Shown here piece by piece: positions 34,861 through 49,100 of a DNA stretch of 64,000 nt (within the stretch, counting starts at the first letter, position 1; every line of letters starts with the position of its first letter). The position numbers were made by a program, and so were the translations under genes. This DNA is from Clitoria ternatea. Its lineage: Eukaryota; Streptophyta; Magnoliopsida; Fabales; Fabaceae. Under the pieces are notes generated by a model. It saw only the letters and a program-made list of their open reading frames with translations. It was not told the DNA's origin and did not search any database. The DNA lies in the NCBI GenBank assembly GCA_037962975.1, contig CM075676.1, positions 93,132,001 through 93,196,000 of the forward strand. Direction: 5' to 3'.

Positions 34861-36027
34861 GTGTTTTTTAAAAAAGCCGATCATGGCCTGCACTCTCTAA
34901 TGGGTTGAGTTGGGCTATCTAAACTTTTGCTTGAATGTAATTACGTTTGCTTAATTAATTAATTTATTTATTTTGCAGAAAACACCTGTTTTTATTATTT
35001 GTATCATCTCTGTTTTTTTTTTATAAAAAAAACAACACTTCAATACATAATGTAGATTGAATAAAAGAAGTATATACTGTCCTACTCCGGCTATTCCTTT
35101 TCATATCTAATGGAGTTAATGGAACAATGTTATAGTAACATCTTACCATATTAATATATGAAACGAATTAGTATATTGGAATATGTCTATATTTTTATCT
35201 TTATATAAATGTCTACGGCTAATTCCACATTATTTTAATGGTTAGCTTACAAAAGGAGTGAGTAAACTACCAATGTTTAGGAACTAACCCTTAATTATTT
35301 GGTTAAATGATAAGATATCAAACCATCACATTAGGTTAGCACTATCCCGATTTTAATTATAAATAAAAGTAATTAATCTTACACATCAAAATTAATTGTT
35401 GGAATTAGTTATTTGTAATCATGTTATCAAAAACTTTTATTTGATTTAGTTTCTGAAAAAATATTCTTGATTTGAACTTGATACTGATACACGTATCGGA
35501 AGACCCATGCCGGTAGCTAAACACAACATCTAGTATCATTATGAGTATCATTCTATCGCTCATCCGCAAAACTCATGATAACTAACATCACTAACGAGTT
35601 GATATCAAACAGAGATTGAGAGGCATACCAAGGACATACCGGTTAATACTTGCAAATGTGTTAGGCTACGTCTAGGTCAGCTTTTCCTGCACTTCACAAA
35701 AAATGCTAACACAACTATCATGACACATATTCACCACTTAACTTCTATAAATACCTTATTTACTATGCATGAGGTACGTTTACCCGAACTCAAACACTTA
35801 ACTAACTAGAGCATTAAAGTATCTTTGCAATGTGACATTTATATCTTGCCTATCAACGTGAGATATCAATGTGCGTTGTATTGGATGGAATCCGACAAGA
35901 TCCTGAGTTCCTTATTAGACTTACGAAGGTAATACTAGATCCTCGCTAGACGAGTGTAAGACATTAGACATAAAAGGCAGATCAACTCTTAATGCTACCC
36001 CCGTCCCTAACCCTTTTGAGAGAAAAA
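34861..36027. other. AT-rich intergenic with a possible old LTR remnant
   Basis: No gene is recognised. At 35740-35850 ctataaataccttatttact leads into aaacacttaactaactagagcattaaagtatctttgcaat, which resembles the TATA and downstream block of Tat/Ogre-type LTRs. A start near 35480 (tgatactgatacacgtatcg) would fit, but no terminal duplication was found. Confidence 0.35.
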
Positions 36028-36373
36028 AAAAGTTCTTTAATATAAGACTCTTTTTGAAATTTTAATGTCAATAATTATTTTTACCAAAATACCTCTATCA
36101 ATGTATAACTTTTTATTGGAATCAATATAACAATAAATGAGATATATAAAATATATTATTTATCTTTTTTATAATAATTGGATAACAAGTGGAAAGAAAT
36201 TAAATGGAAAAATAATAAGTGAAGAAAATTGAATGATGAGTCATAATCACTCCAAGGACAATTTTGGAAAACTATAATAAATCTGAAACAATTTTAATAA
36301 TTTTAACTAAATTAACTATCTTTCTTAATACACATAAATTAGGTAAAAACGTCTTATATTTAGGGACGAATGT
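36028..36373. mobile_element. Possible Stowaway-like MITE
   Basis: The left text gttctttaatataagactct (36029 on) is matched in inverse by acgtcttatatttagggac (36348-36366). The interior is AT-rich and non-coding. The termini are imperfect and no TA duplication was confirmed. Confidence 0.35.
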
Positions 36374-36954
36374 CATATTATTTATTGCACAAAGAATTAA
36401 TTGCCTTAAGAATATATACAATAAAACACATTTGGTAACAAGCATCCAATTACATTTAAAAAGTATAATTTTGTTTAATATTAAATACTTTTCTGGTTAA
36501 AATTTGTTTATATTAAAAATAAGATGTAGGATATAAAAATATATAGTTAAAATATGGAAGCACTCAAGATCACATTACCTATTAAAAAATCAATGCTTTG
36601 TTTAGTTCCAAATAAGAACATTATTGAATAAGTTTTTGTTAATTATTTTCTTTTTTCATATATAAAAACTTATTATTAATATAAGTTAATTCTCTATAAT
36701 ATTTTGATGTTTCCGGTAAGCGACTATCTTGAGACTAATTTAATATCCTAGATTATCCATCCCCTCTAACTTAATTAGATTTATTATAAGAATATAATTA
36801 TTAGCGGATTACAGAAGAGAAAATTATCCTTATCAATCTTATTAAATACTTTTAAAATATAAAATCCTAAGAATAAGAGGATTAGAGAAAATTTCTATTA
36901 CAGATATATTAAATACTTCTCATAAAAATATTTTTTTTATTTTTATCACGAGTT

Positions 36955-36963
36955 TATATAAAT
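36955..36963 (+). promoter_or_regulatory. Candidate TATA box of the organellar RNA polymerase gene
   Basis: tatataaat lies about 200 bases before the ATG at 37161, followed by a pyrimidine-rich stretch as in many plant 5' leaders. Position only; no transcript evidence. Confidence 0.35.
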
Positions 36964-37059
36964 AATTAGAAATTCCCAAATAATTTATAGGTCGGTATTT
37001 TTGGAGTGACAATGGAGAGGTTTAAGTAAGGTTTCTTGTTGAACTGATTATAGGTTGTT

Positions 37060-37108
<49 letters not shown>

Positions 37109-37118
37109 CACACACACA
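37060..37118. repeat. (CT)n-(CA)n microsatellite in the 5' leader
   Basis: About 17 CT units, then a short CA run ending about 45 bases before the start codon. Such tracts are common in plant leaders and are length-variable. Confidence 0.9.
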
Positions 37119-37160
37119 CCATTGAACTGGTTCCATTTGGAGACCACCTTCACAGTCTCA

Positions 37161-40100
37161 ATGAACTTTGCAAATTTGTTTCCCACCCCTCATATTCTCA
37201 CAACCCATCTTCACACTCCAACAAAGTCTCAATCTTTTCATCAAAACCTTCACCCCCTCTTTCTCCCCATTCCCATTTCTTCTTGTTTCCCATTCACCAT
37301 CAAAACCCCCAAAAAACAATTTCACATTCTCTCCGATTCAATCCACGACAATTTCGTCCAAGACTTCGGAACATCCCACGAATCCCTCAATATGGTTCAC
37401 CAATTAGAACGAGAAACCCCGAACCCACCCCACAGAATTTTCATCCCTGACCCACCTTGGATCCTGAACGGCCTGTGCGAAAAAACCAAGCATGAATTGA
37501 ACTTGTTGTTGCATGATATCGAGAAGAACAAGTACAACTTGCTGAGGCGGAGACAGATTCAAGCGGAGACGGAGGCGTTGGAGAAGATGGTGGAAGAGTA
37601 CAGAGAATTAGAAAGGGAAATGCGTGAGAAGAACTTGGCTCCTAATTTGCCTCATGTGAAGGCTCTGTTTTTGGGGTGGTTTGAGCCTCTGAAGGAAGCT
37701 ATAGAGGCAGAGCAGATGTCAGAGAAGTCCAAGAAGCACAAGGATGCATTTGCACCACACATTGATTCTTTGCCTGCATCTAAATTGGCTGTTATCGTGA
37801 TGCATAAGATTATGGGTTTGGTGACCATGGAGTATCATCATGCTAACTGTGTTCTGCTTGTTAATGCTGCTGTCCAGATTGGTATGGCTGTGGAACAAGA
37901 GGTAAATGATGTGATATGACTATGATTATCTTATCTTCCTTTAGTTATATATTCAGTGTTGATAGTGACATAATCAAGTGTAGGGAGGTGTCCTTGGCTC
38001 ATTAATTTATAGTAAAAGACTTAGAGAAAGTGACTTTATTTAGTTCTTTTGGTTTTCTAGTCCATTTGTACTGTAGTGGTTCTGAGTGGCTTGAATTAGT
38101 TGAAGGAGTTTTTGTTTTAACCTTATTCAAGATTAAATGTTTTTATTTATGTGTGTTGTTTTGAAAATGGGAGTGTTTGACAACATAGTGCCAAGCTTTA
38201 TAGAATAGTAAATTGATAATGATAAGTAGTTAGGGACTTCTAATAGCCTATAGGCACGTATACAACCTCTGGCTCAAATCTTAAATAGATAATAAGTGAA
38301 ATTGCTGATGCATTGTGAATGGTGCCTTGCATTGATGTTTTATGCTGGACTTGTAATCTGATAGTGCCCTTTGTAGCTTCTGGTTAATGTTTTTATCTGA
38401 AGTTTCTTTAATATTCATATGAAAAATGGGAATGAAATAACATTCATAATAACTCAACACTTCAGTAACCAGTGATACAGATGGAGGTTGAATCCTTTGG
38501 TTACTCCCTTTGACTTGTAATTGGTACAAGCCAGCTCTTTATCAACGAATTCTCACACATCCAATTTTACGGTGGGGGAGGGACAATACCGACTGGGAGT
38601 TCCATTTCCTTGAAGTTTCCTTCTATGCTGTTGGATCACTTTTGTTGGTTGTTCTTGTCATAATGTAGTGAAAAATAATGATGTCAGATTTAGAAGCGCA
38701 CCTTTTCTTACCAGTTCCATTTCTTTTATAAATGAGATATCTGTTAATTATCTTTCTGAATTTCAGGTTAGGATTCATAAATTTCTGGAGAAAACTAGAA
38801 GTTTCCAGAATAAGAAAACAGAGGCGGGTAATGAAGATGGTATGAATGATGATAAACAAAAATTAAGGAAACATGTAAATGGTTTGATTAAAAGAAAACG
38901 GATAAAACAGGTCCAGTTGTTACTGAAACAAGAAGGATTTGGTCCTTGGGGTCGTGATACCCAGGCTAAGGTTGGTTTTAATGCCTGTGTGTAATCTTAT
39001 CTTTGACTTTTATTTTTTAATGGAATTCAATGAGTGAACTCTATGAAACTATGCAGCTGGGAAGTCGGTTAATAGAATTATTGATTGAAACAGCATTTGT
39101 ACACTCTCCTGTTAACCAGTCTGCTGATACTCCACCAGATATTCGACCAGCATTCAGGCATAGATTTAAACCTGTAACAAAGAATCATGGGTGAGGCTTC
39201 TCTCTTTTTTCTCTTTTTCTTTTAATACATAAATCAACATAATTATTATTACTGTATGACACAATTGGATTAGAAAGAGTAGTGATTGGCTGTAATTTGA
39301 ACATTATGATGCTTTGAATAAATAGTTATTATTTAGATTTTTAGAGACTTCCTTTTTATGATGCTTATTTATATACTTCCTTCTCTACCTCTCCCTCTCT
39401 CTCATTCACCCCCACCCACCACCCACACACACATGCATACTCAGATAAACCTAACCTTCTTGCTTTTATTCTTATTTTGATTAACTGTGTGGTACTTGTA
39501 GGCAAAAGATTGTGAGGAATTATGGTGTTATAGAATGCGATCCGTTAGTCCTTGCTGGGATAGACAAATCTGTAAGTCCAGAAATGCATTCCTCACCCCC
39601 CGCCCCCGCCCTTCAAATATAGAATGGCCACTTAAGTAGAAGGCAAAGTTGTAAAACTTTTCATTATTGGTTACTGAGCATGAAATCAAGAAAATTCATT
39701 ATTGTGTCTTAATAATATTGCATTGTCTTTGTGTAAATTAGTTTGAGTCTTTTTTTGTAACTCCCCTTCCCTAAAGAACTTGCATTTAGGTGGAGGCAGA
39801 GGTGGACCTTAACACCTTGCTTCTTATTGCTTTGCATGACGTCTTGCTGAAGGGTTTTGCTTCAAAGGACTCCCTTCATCTTCATCTTTTCCTACTTGTA
39901 CTAGGCTACTAGCTGAACACATGAAGGCTTTTGGTTAAATCATTAAATTTTAACATTATTTCTGACTGGTTCTTCTTTTACTTCTAAATCTATTTTCTTT
40001 TAAGCATGTTAGATACTTCTTATCCTTTTGCAACAATTAGCATCACTGCATAAAAATAGAAATATCTTAATCTGATTATGTACTAATCAATGCATTTGTT

Positions 40101-43100
40101 TTGTGCAGGTTAAACATATGTTAATGCCTTACATGCCAATGTTAGTACCTCCGAAGAAGTGGAAAGGGTATGGCACTTGGAATAGGTCTTGTTATTTCAT
40201 GTTGGAAAGCCTGCGTTTGGTTAGATTTAATGTGAATATAGCATGATAATCTGAAATGAAGAATGAACTTACAAGTGTTTCATTTGAATATGGTAACTAA
40301 CTTGAATGTCAGAAGAATACAAGAGATAGTAAGGAGTGTAATGTGAGTTTACATTTTCTGTACCATCCTTGATGTCTTAGGTGCTTTTCTCTCCTTGCAT
40401 GTGTGTGTATGACTGCATGTATAATATCTAACAACACTCTTTACAGCTATGAAAAGGGTGGACACTTGTTCCTACCATCTTACATCATGCGCACTCATGG
40501 ATCCAAGAAGCAGCAAGATGCAATGAAGAATGTTGAAAGGAAACAAGTGCAAAAAGTTTTTGAGGTATTATACTATATGTAAATTTTCAGAAGCGGCAAT
40601 ATTTCATAAAAGGTGTAATCTGATAAAAAAAAAACTTGCTGCATTGTTGTTTGCATGATTTCAAAAGTGGTTCCAAGTTCCTTTTTATCTAACATTATTG
40701 TAACATTATTGTTAATTGCTCTTTCGACATTTGTAGTCTCCTACATTTACAGGTACTTTGAACTGTGAAATTTATTATATAATATCTCAGGCTTAAATAT
40801 GCTTTTAGTCCTTGTAAATAGGGAGTGCCTTTCGGTTTTAGCCCCTTGTTTATTAAATTACTCTATTTTAGTCCTTGTCAACAGAAGATTGTTAAGTGTT
40901 GACATGACTATTATAGGGCCATGTGTGTAACAGTGCTAAACTGCTAATTAGACACCCTGAATCAACTTTTAAAAAGTATTTGAAAAAAGAAGAAGGGCAT
41001 ACAACAAAGAAGATGAGAGACAGTGAGGAAGCGAAAGCTTGGTGGCAGATAAGGGATCAGAGGATGGTGGTTGGTTCATGTGGACATACTAAGGGGTGGT
41101 GGTGGGGTTTCTTCAAGTGAGATGAAGATGGTCCATGAATTGGGATTTGGTACGGGCATCTTAGTGTGAGTCTTTTGGTGTCCATGACAACTGCAGTGGT
41201 TTAGATACTTTAAACTATTTTCAATTCAGATGCAAAATGTTTCCAGTACCAATAGGAAGTGAAGTGAAACAAGGAACCTTTCTAGACAAAAGTGAATATG
41301 CAAGGGGGGCTTGCTTTCAATCTAATGCCATATCTCATCTCACGATTGCAATGATTTGACATTATATGAATATCTTGCACTTTGGATTGCACATCACAAT
41401 AGTTAAAAAGTGATTCTTGCGTCCTATGTAAATTCCTTTGGTGATTTGTACTGATTCTTAATCTCCCTTGAAAAACTTAGATCGTGTAAAGGAAGACAGT
41501 AGTATGAATGAAGGGCAAGGCAATAGGAGAGAGACAGAGTGAGAGGTATTGTAATGGTATGATCTGCATGGTGCAGTCTGCTGATATATATGCCAGAAGG
41601 TTAATTGTAATGTTCAAGATGTAAGTGTTATGAGCCATAGTCTCACTTCCTAATAGGTCCCATCGCGGAGTTGTGTCTCGTTGCTTCTCCCCCTCCTTTC
41701 TTCCAATTCAATCTTGGCCCATACTCTCTGCCGAGGGGAATTTCTTTGACAAGCATGAGTGGGTCCCACATTAGGGAAAAACAAGATGCCATGATGGGGG
41801 AAACAAGATGAGTTAGGGCATGGTCTTCTTTTGTGGCACATTCATGTTGACATAATATTGTCTCTTGGCACCACTAACGTGGCCCTACGTTAGTCATGTC
41901 AACACGTAACAAGAATTGAGTAGTTTAAACAAGGGACCAAAACTAACAATAAACTAGTTAGGGACTGAAACCAAAACACTCCATATTTACAACAATAGTA
42001 AACACTTAAATTGGTGCTCGAAAGATAAGATGACCGCCAATTTGGTCCCTCAAAGATGATGGTCACCAAATAAGTCCTCCAAAGATTGATTTGATCATCA
42101 TATTGATCACTAAACCCTTAGCTGTTAAAAGTTAAAACCACTACAAAAGGATTATTTTAACCCCTAAGAAAGGGTCCAGTGAGTAGTGATCAATATGATG
42201 GTCAAATCAATATTTGGAGGACTTATTTGGTGACTATCCTGGCTTTTGAGAACCAATTTGATTATTCACTCTTTACAAATTACAACTACTAAAAACATAT
42301 TTTAGTTAAAATCTTATCTAAGGCACAATTTTTTGGAATTTTCCCTGAAAAAAGGTAAAATACTTTTGACACTATTGCTGCTTTAGTTTCAATTTGTTAC
42401 TATACATCTGGTATATAAGTTTGACCTGTTCTACTTTTCAATGATAAATTTTTGTAGGCCTTGGATATACTGGGAAACACCAAATGGCGAGTAAATAGAA
42501 AATTACTTGGTGTTGTGGAGTCCCTCTGGGCTGGAGGAGGTAACATTGCAGGCCTGATTGATCGTAGAGATGTAAGCCTAAACTGAAATAACTTTTGAAG
42601 ATTTATTCAAATAAGATGCCCTATCTATCTTTTTCTGTTTATCCATTGCTTTTGAGAATTAGAAGGCAAATCTAATTGAAAAAAGGTTTTAACATAAACT
42701 AATTAAATATATTCACCTGAATATTTCCACCCTTTTTTCATAAAGCTTGAAATGTAGTGAGTTTTCAACATTACCTACTATATGTAATTAATATCGCCTG
42801 CATATATTCTTAATTGACTTGTAGGTTCCTATACCAGAGAGGCCACTTGTGGAGGATTTAAACCAAATTCAGGAATGGAAGTGGAGAGTAAGGAAGGCTG
42901 AGAAAATGAATCTAGAGAGACATTCTCTAAGATGTGACACTGAACTTAAACTTTCTGTAAGATCTCTTCATTTGTCAAATATCTATGGTCTTGGCCCAGT
43001 TGGTTAAAGTTCTCTGGAAGTACTTATGGGAGTAGAACATACAATAAATTAAGGTGGGAAACTTCTCCTTTAAGTTGAAATGAACTTTTACACTTCAAGT

Positions 43101-46100
43101 TCAAAATCTTTCATTTAGCTTCTCTGCAAGTTGAAGTGCATAAGTTGATTTCAGTTTATGAACTACGAGAGAAGTTTGCTTCCTTCTTTGTATTTTCTCT
43201 TCCTATAAGTGCTTCTAGAGAAGTTCAATCAAACTAGGCCCTTGCCTTCATCTTGCATTGTAGAATATTGGTCAATATAACCATAGTTAGACATTTATGT
43301 TGGTTCCATTTGATCATAAGTTGCATAATCTCAACTTAATTGTGTATGATTATGTTCAAATCTATCCCATGTTTCACCAAATGAAAAATAATTACAACAA
43401 AATGCATCTGAAATAGGTGGCTCGAAAAATGGAAGATGAGGAAGGCTTTTATTTTCCCCACAATGTTGACTTCCGTGGCAGAGCATATCCCATGCATTCT
43501 CATTTGAATCATTTAAATTGTGATCTATGTCGAGGATTACTTGAGTTTGCTGAAGGTCGGTCGTTGGGGAGATCTGGGCTAAAGTGGCTGAAAATACACT
43601 TGGCAAATTTGTATGCTGGTGGTATTGAAAAGCTGTCTTATGATGGCCGTCTAGCTTTTGTAGAGAAACATCTTCATGATATATTTGACTCTGCTGATAA
43701 CCCTATTAATGGAAATCGTTGGTGGTTAATGGCCGAGGATCCTTTCCAGTGCCTTGCTGCTTGTATTAATCTATCAGAAGCCTTAAGAAGTTCATCACCA
43801 AATTCTGCTATCTCACATCTGCCAATTCATCAGGTATGCTTCATTGGAAACCTTAGATTGAATAGAGTTTTCATAGTATAGGAGTGAGTGATAAGGTGGT
43901 CTAGAGGTAAAAGACTTGTGAAGGAAGGAGAAGGTTGTGGGTTCGACTCCTTGTTGACAAAACTAACAAATTAATTGCTAACTTTAGCCTATACAAAAAA
44001 AGAAAAAGAGCCTTCATAATTTTTGCACCTACCATGTGTAGATAGATTTTGCTAGACTTTTAGTATAAGTGATGCTATTTGAACAGTAAAATAGAACTAT
44101 ATGATAAATAAAAAGGAAAAAAAGACCTTGAAATTCTGTACCCAAACACTAGAGATGACATTATGATAGTTCGTCTCAATGTTACATAGTTTGTTTGTGG
44201 TATGATTTGCTAAATAACAGGTATTGATACATGATTTGGGACCTTTCTAGGTACATGAAAGGGGATGGGGGTATACTCATTTGGTTCACTATTTTGGAAT
44301 GAAAGCATTACTAAAAAGGAGTAAAATTTATAAGCATATTAAACAAGAAAGTTATTGTGCTTGCTGCTTGCACAAACTCAAAAGACCCAGGTCCATAATC
44401 TGAACACTGCCTTTAAGTAATGTTATGCGTTTTTGTTGAAAAATCTAAATATGACCTAGACTCACATCGAGCCGATGTGAGTAAGTATTGAGTTGAGCGG
44501 TTTATAAGTATTAGGATCCAGATACCTAAAACCTTTAGGGTTGTATTGTGAAATCCAACATGGATTTGCTCTCCTCGATACCTCTCCGTCATTATGGATA
44601 CCTTTCATACGCTTTCAATATGGTATCAAAATCTCCCGATCTATATGGGACTCTGCTTACCCTCAACCGCCTTCATAGCGGTTCTAGCTGGTTAAAGCCC
44701 AACTCATTTGAGGGACAACATCCCAAGTCACACTTAAGAGGGGGTGTTGAAAAATCCAAGTATGACCTAGTCTCACATCAAGTAGATGTAAGTACCGAGT
44801 TGAGTAGTTTATAAGTGTCAATACCCATACACCTAACATCTTAAGGATTTAGGTTGTATTGTGGAGTTCAACACTTGTGGGCTTGTTCTCCTTGATGCCT
44901 CCCCGTCATTATGGACACCCTCATACGCTTTCAATAGTTTTGCTTGCACAATGCATCAATTAGGTTTTGTTTTGAAAAATTTCACTCTGTTTCCTCCAAA
45001 CACTGAAGAATAGCTGACTTGCATATGCACAAATAGAACCAAATCACTGTCCTATTCATATGGTTTGAAAATTCTACAATGAGCATTTTGGGTCATAAAT
45101 AACCTACATTTTGGAAAGAACTTTCCAAAATGTGGTATATAAGGAACATGAGCGAACCATGTAACACTGGTTCTTGTTGCAAATCTCTATCATATTTATT
45201 CAGCTTTCAATTTAATATTTTCTCTATCTATTTTTAAAAAATTGCCAATAACACTGCTCTGATTGATTTTCAGGATGGTTCGTGCAATGGCTTACAGCAC
45301 TATGCTGCTTTGGGGAGAGATGCTGTAGGTTTACTTATGCCATTTATTAGATTAATTTACTTCCTGGATTTTGTGATATTTTGACTATAATTTAATTTTC
45401 TATAGCTTTCTTCATTATTTTCCTCGGGTCACTACATTTTGGAATGTCAATGTTACTTCGGTGTATTAAGATAACTCTTTCTACTACTCCCGAGGCATCA
45501 TATTAACACATCTTGTTCAATATATAGAAAATGATCTCCATTTTTGTTTTGAATTGTTTTGGGTTCTTTTAGTTTTAGTGGCTTTCTTACCTTTATATCT
45601 CCGTGTTTGGTAACTCATTCAATAGTATGGTCAGTAACTTTACATATAAGTTATGGCAAGCCAAGTCTATTTAATGTTACATATGCCTTATGTGATGTTC
45701 TATTTTCCTGACATGTGAATCAGTGATCACTATCTCCAAAGTTAACACATGATTACAATACTGAATAACTAATTTTATTTGGGTACCCATAATATAATTT
45801 TTTTGAAAATTATATTTTTTTGTTAAAATAGAAATTTTTTAAAATGAAAGTAGTTATCATCTCAAAATCACAAAAGGTATATAATATAATGCATATATTT
45901 TTAGGTAACTAAAGTATTTACTGTTTCTCATGTTCGCATGAGAGCTCAACAGAAAATCCCATTAAGTGTTGGTTAACACAGCCATTCTAATAAGGCTACC
46001 AAAGCTCAGTCAGAGTAGAGCACATGAATCTGTAATTCCAAGAACTAATGTGTTCTCTTTCATGGAAGGATTGAATCTATTCCCTTCCATAACAAGGGCA

Positions 46101-49100
46101 GTTAATCTAATTAGTTGTTCTATATTTGTTTTCCTGTTTCTGATAAAGATCATTCCTTGTTTACTGGAATAAATATGATTTGTCAGCTGGAAGCAGCTGC
46201 TGTTAACTTGGTTGCTGGAGAGAAACCTGCTGATGTTTACACAGAGATTGCTATCAGGTATGTTAAAGTCATTAGCAGCAGTTTTAAGTATTGCATTCAA
46301 ACCTTGGGTTTGAGCTACATAATGGGTCTCTTTATTGAGTGGGGCATCAAATACATGTCCCTTTACCAATTAATCAATTTTTAAATGCTGGAGTGGATCA
46401 CAAAGTCAGCTTTCACAACTCAAAACATTATCTTTCTGCCTTGCTGAAGAATGTAAAATGCATTGTTTATAAAATTGCATAGAATTTACTACTATCACTT
46501 GGATAGTTTACCTTTGGGTTAAAATCTGTTACCCCCTGACCTACTACTTCACTTGAGTATATTCACTATATTATCTGACAATCAATTTCAGGATCCATCA
46601 CCCCATAGACTAGTCGTACAATTGAGCTTGTCAATTTCATTGTGCATAATAAATATTTCATTTTCAATTAATTGGTATATTTGACCAGAGTTCATCATAT
46701 TATGAGAAGGGATAGCAACAAAGACCCAGCTACCTATGCAAATGCTTTGTTAGCGAAGATTTTAATTGATCAGGTCAATATTGATTCTGAAGTTTCAAAG
46801 TTATGTTAAATGATAAAAGTTATGCTACAGCAGTTAGCCATAATCTCCTATTTTTTTTACTTGCTCAAACTCTTGGAAGCTTTCAGATTGATAGAAAACT
46901 GGTCAAACAGACAGTGATGACTTCAGTTTATGGTGTTACTTTTGTTGGGGCACGAGAGCAAATAAAAAGAAGATTAAAGGAGAAAGGTCTTATTACCGAT
47001 GAGAAACTTTTATTTAATGCAGCTTGCTATGCTGCTAAAGTAAGTGTCAGCTTGCTATGCCAGACTTCTAATTTATCTGTTAGAGATTGCATGGGTTGAC
47101 TTGATGTGTATTTCTTATCATTGCATTGTGATTCATGAATCATTCCCTGATGGATGCTTAATAGCCCTGAAAATATTATTTTTTAGACCTAATCAATATG
47201 CAACCCAGATAAAGTTTTATCACATTGTTGTATAACACATTGTTGTATAATGTATTTTTAGTTGACTATCCAATTGTCCAGTTCCTAACCAGTTTTGTTT
47301 GTTTAAATCCAGCAGTAATGAGTGAAAATACATGTGAACCAATCTGCAAAGACACACTTGAACTACACATCTGCTTTCCTTATCTCACATTAAATTTTGT
47401 TGCTCTTCTTGTTATTGTTCTACAGGTGACACTAACTGCCCTAGAAGAAATTTTTGGATCTGCACGTGTCATTATGGGCTGGCTAGGTGATTGTGCAAAG
47501 GTTAAGTCTCTTTGCATGTTGGATTTCAAATGATACTGAAATTTTATTGATTTGTCTTGTCTGTGCCTGCTTGTTTTCATGCTTTCTTTCTTTGACTGAA
47601 TGTTGGGGTCTGAAACTTTTTGTAGGTGATTGCTTCTGAAAACCAGCCTGTTCGTTGGACCACTCCTCTTGGTCTTCCAGTTGTGCAACCATACAGTAAA
47701 ACTGAACGTCATCTGGTTAGCTCTTTTTTATATATACAAAATCCTCCCCCCCCCCCCCCCCCCTCCCCCCTCCCTCCTTATTTTTTAGGTATTCTTTTAT
47801 TTGACAACCACTGGTAAAGATGAACCTACTAACTTAACTTATGCAACATGTTGGAGTAGATTGATGCATTTGCAGATTGATGTGAAATGAATACATGTTA
47901 CTATTATTTGGCTGCTAATTTGCTGGTATTTCACCATTTTCTCATCAAGTTGTCATACTAAGATTTATAATTGTTACTCTTTATAGATGTGTTTCTTACA
48001 TCCTTTTTGGTGGCTCATCACAGGTGTGTGAAAAGCTTTTATGATGTTTGGTGAATTATATATAATCCAAAATCCAAATATCCATTAGTCATTCAATTGT
48101 AATCCACCTGAAAATAGTCCTGCTTTTAGTTAATCCAATGGAGATATACCAGTCAGTTACCTGCAGAGCAGAACATGTAATAATAAAATAACAATGGTGG
48201 CTTCCTGTAGGACTCCATTGCATTTAGAATTATTTGGCTAAATGCCTGATGCTTACCATAAATGTCTGGACCACTGTAATGTTGTGTGCTTGACTACTTC
48301 TCAGAGCGTAGCACAATTGTTGAGAAATACACATATTTCAGCAAAATAGATTTGTAATTTTTGCATATTTCAATTGTGGAATTAGCAGTAAAAAAACCAA
48401 AAATCCATGACAGGTGCCAATAATTATACATTTGAATCAAATCATACAATTTTAAAACTTTTTCACCTACTTTAAAACGCCACTTACAGATCTCACCATT
48501 GACTGCAGATCAGAACATCTCTTCAGATTTTGGCTTTGAAGCGGGAGGGTAATGGAGTAAGTGTACATTGCCCTATATTTTACCAGCCCCTTTCTTTCTC
48601 AACTATTTTAATTATTAAACTATTTGTGTTTATAGGTCGATGCCAAGAAACAGAGAACTGCATTTCCTCCAAACTTTGTACATTCACTGGATGGTTCTCA
48701 CATGATGATGACTGCTCTTGCTTGTAGGGATGCTGGCTTATGTTTTGCAGGTTCTAATACTCATTTTCCCACCAAAATCATAAAACATATGCAAAACATC
48801 CATCTAAAATCACAAAAATATACAATGTTCATTTATTAGAGATTTTCTTTTCCAAATAGAGGCCATAGACTTGGGAAGTGTGGGGAAAGGGAAAGGGGTG
48901 TCAACTTTCTCTTATGCATCTTTGCTTAATTGGTTTTGAAACTGGAAGATGTAGGAATGGAATTAGAATCAGTTTAAAACTGAGCTTATCACTAGTTTAA
49001 GGGAAGGCGCGGGTTCATTTTAAAGCCTGCTTTTATGAGTTTTTTAGTTTCATTGAATCAATGAATCAATTTGTTGAATATTGCTCCCTACAAATTTTAG

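Noticed and set aside
40923..41120. 65-aa open frame in RPOT intron 6
   Set aside because: Inside the long-TIR element, with no transposase or other motif.
42985..43045. Possible SINE head (ggcccagttggttaaag) in intron 8
   Set aside because: Resembles an A box, but no B box or A-tail follows at the proper distance.
47225..47533. 102-aa frame across exon 14
   Set aside because: A read-through of intron 13 into exon 14; splice sites at 47426 and 47500 explain the coding part.
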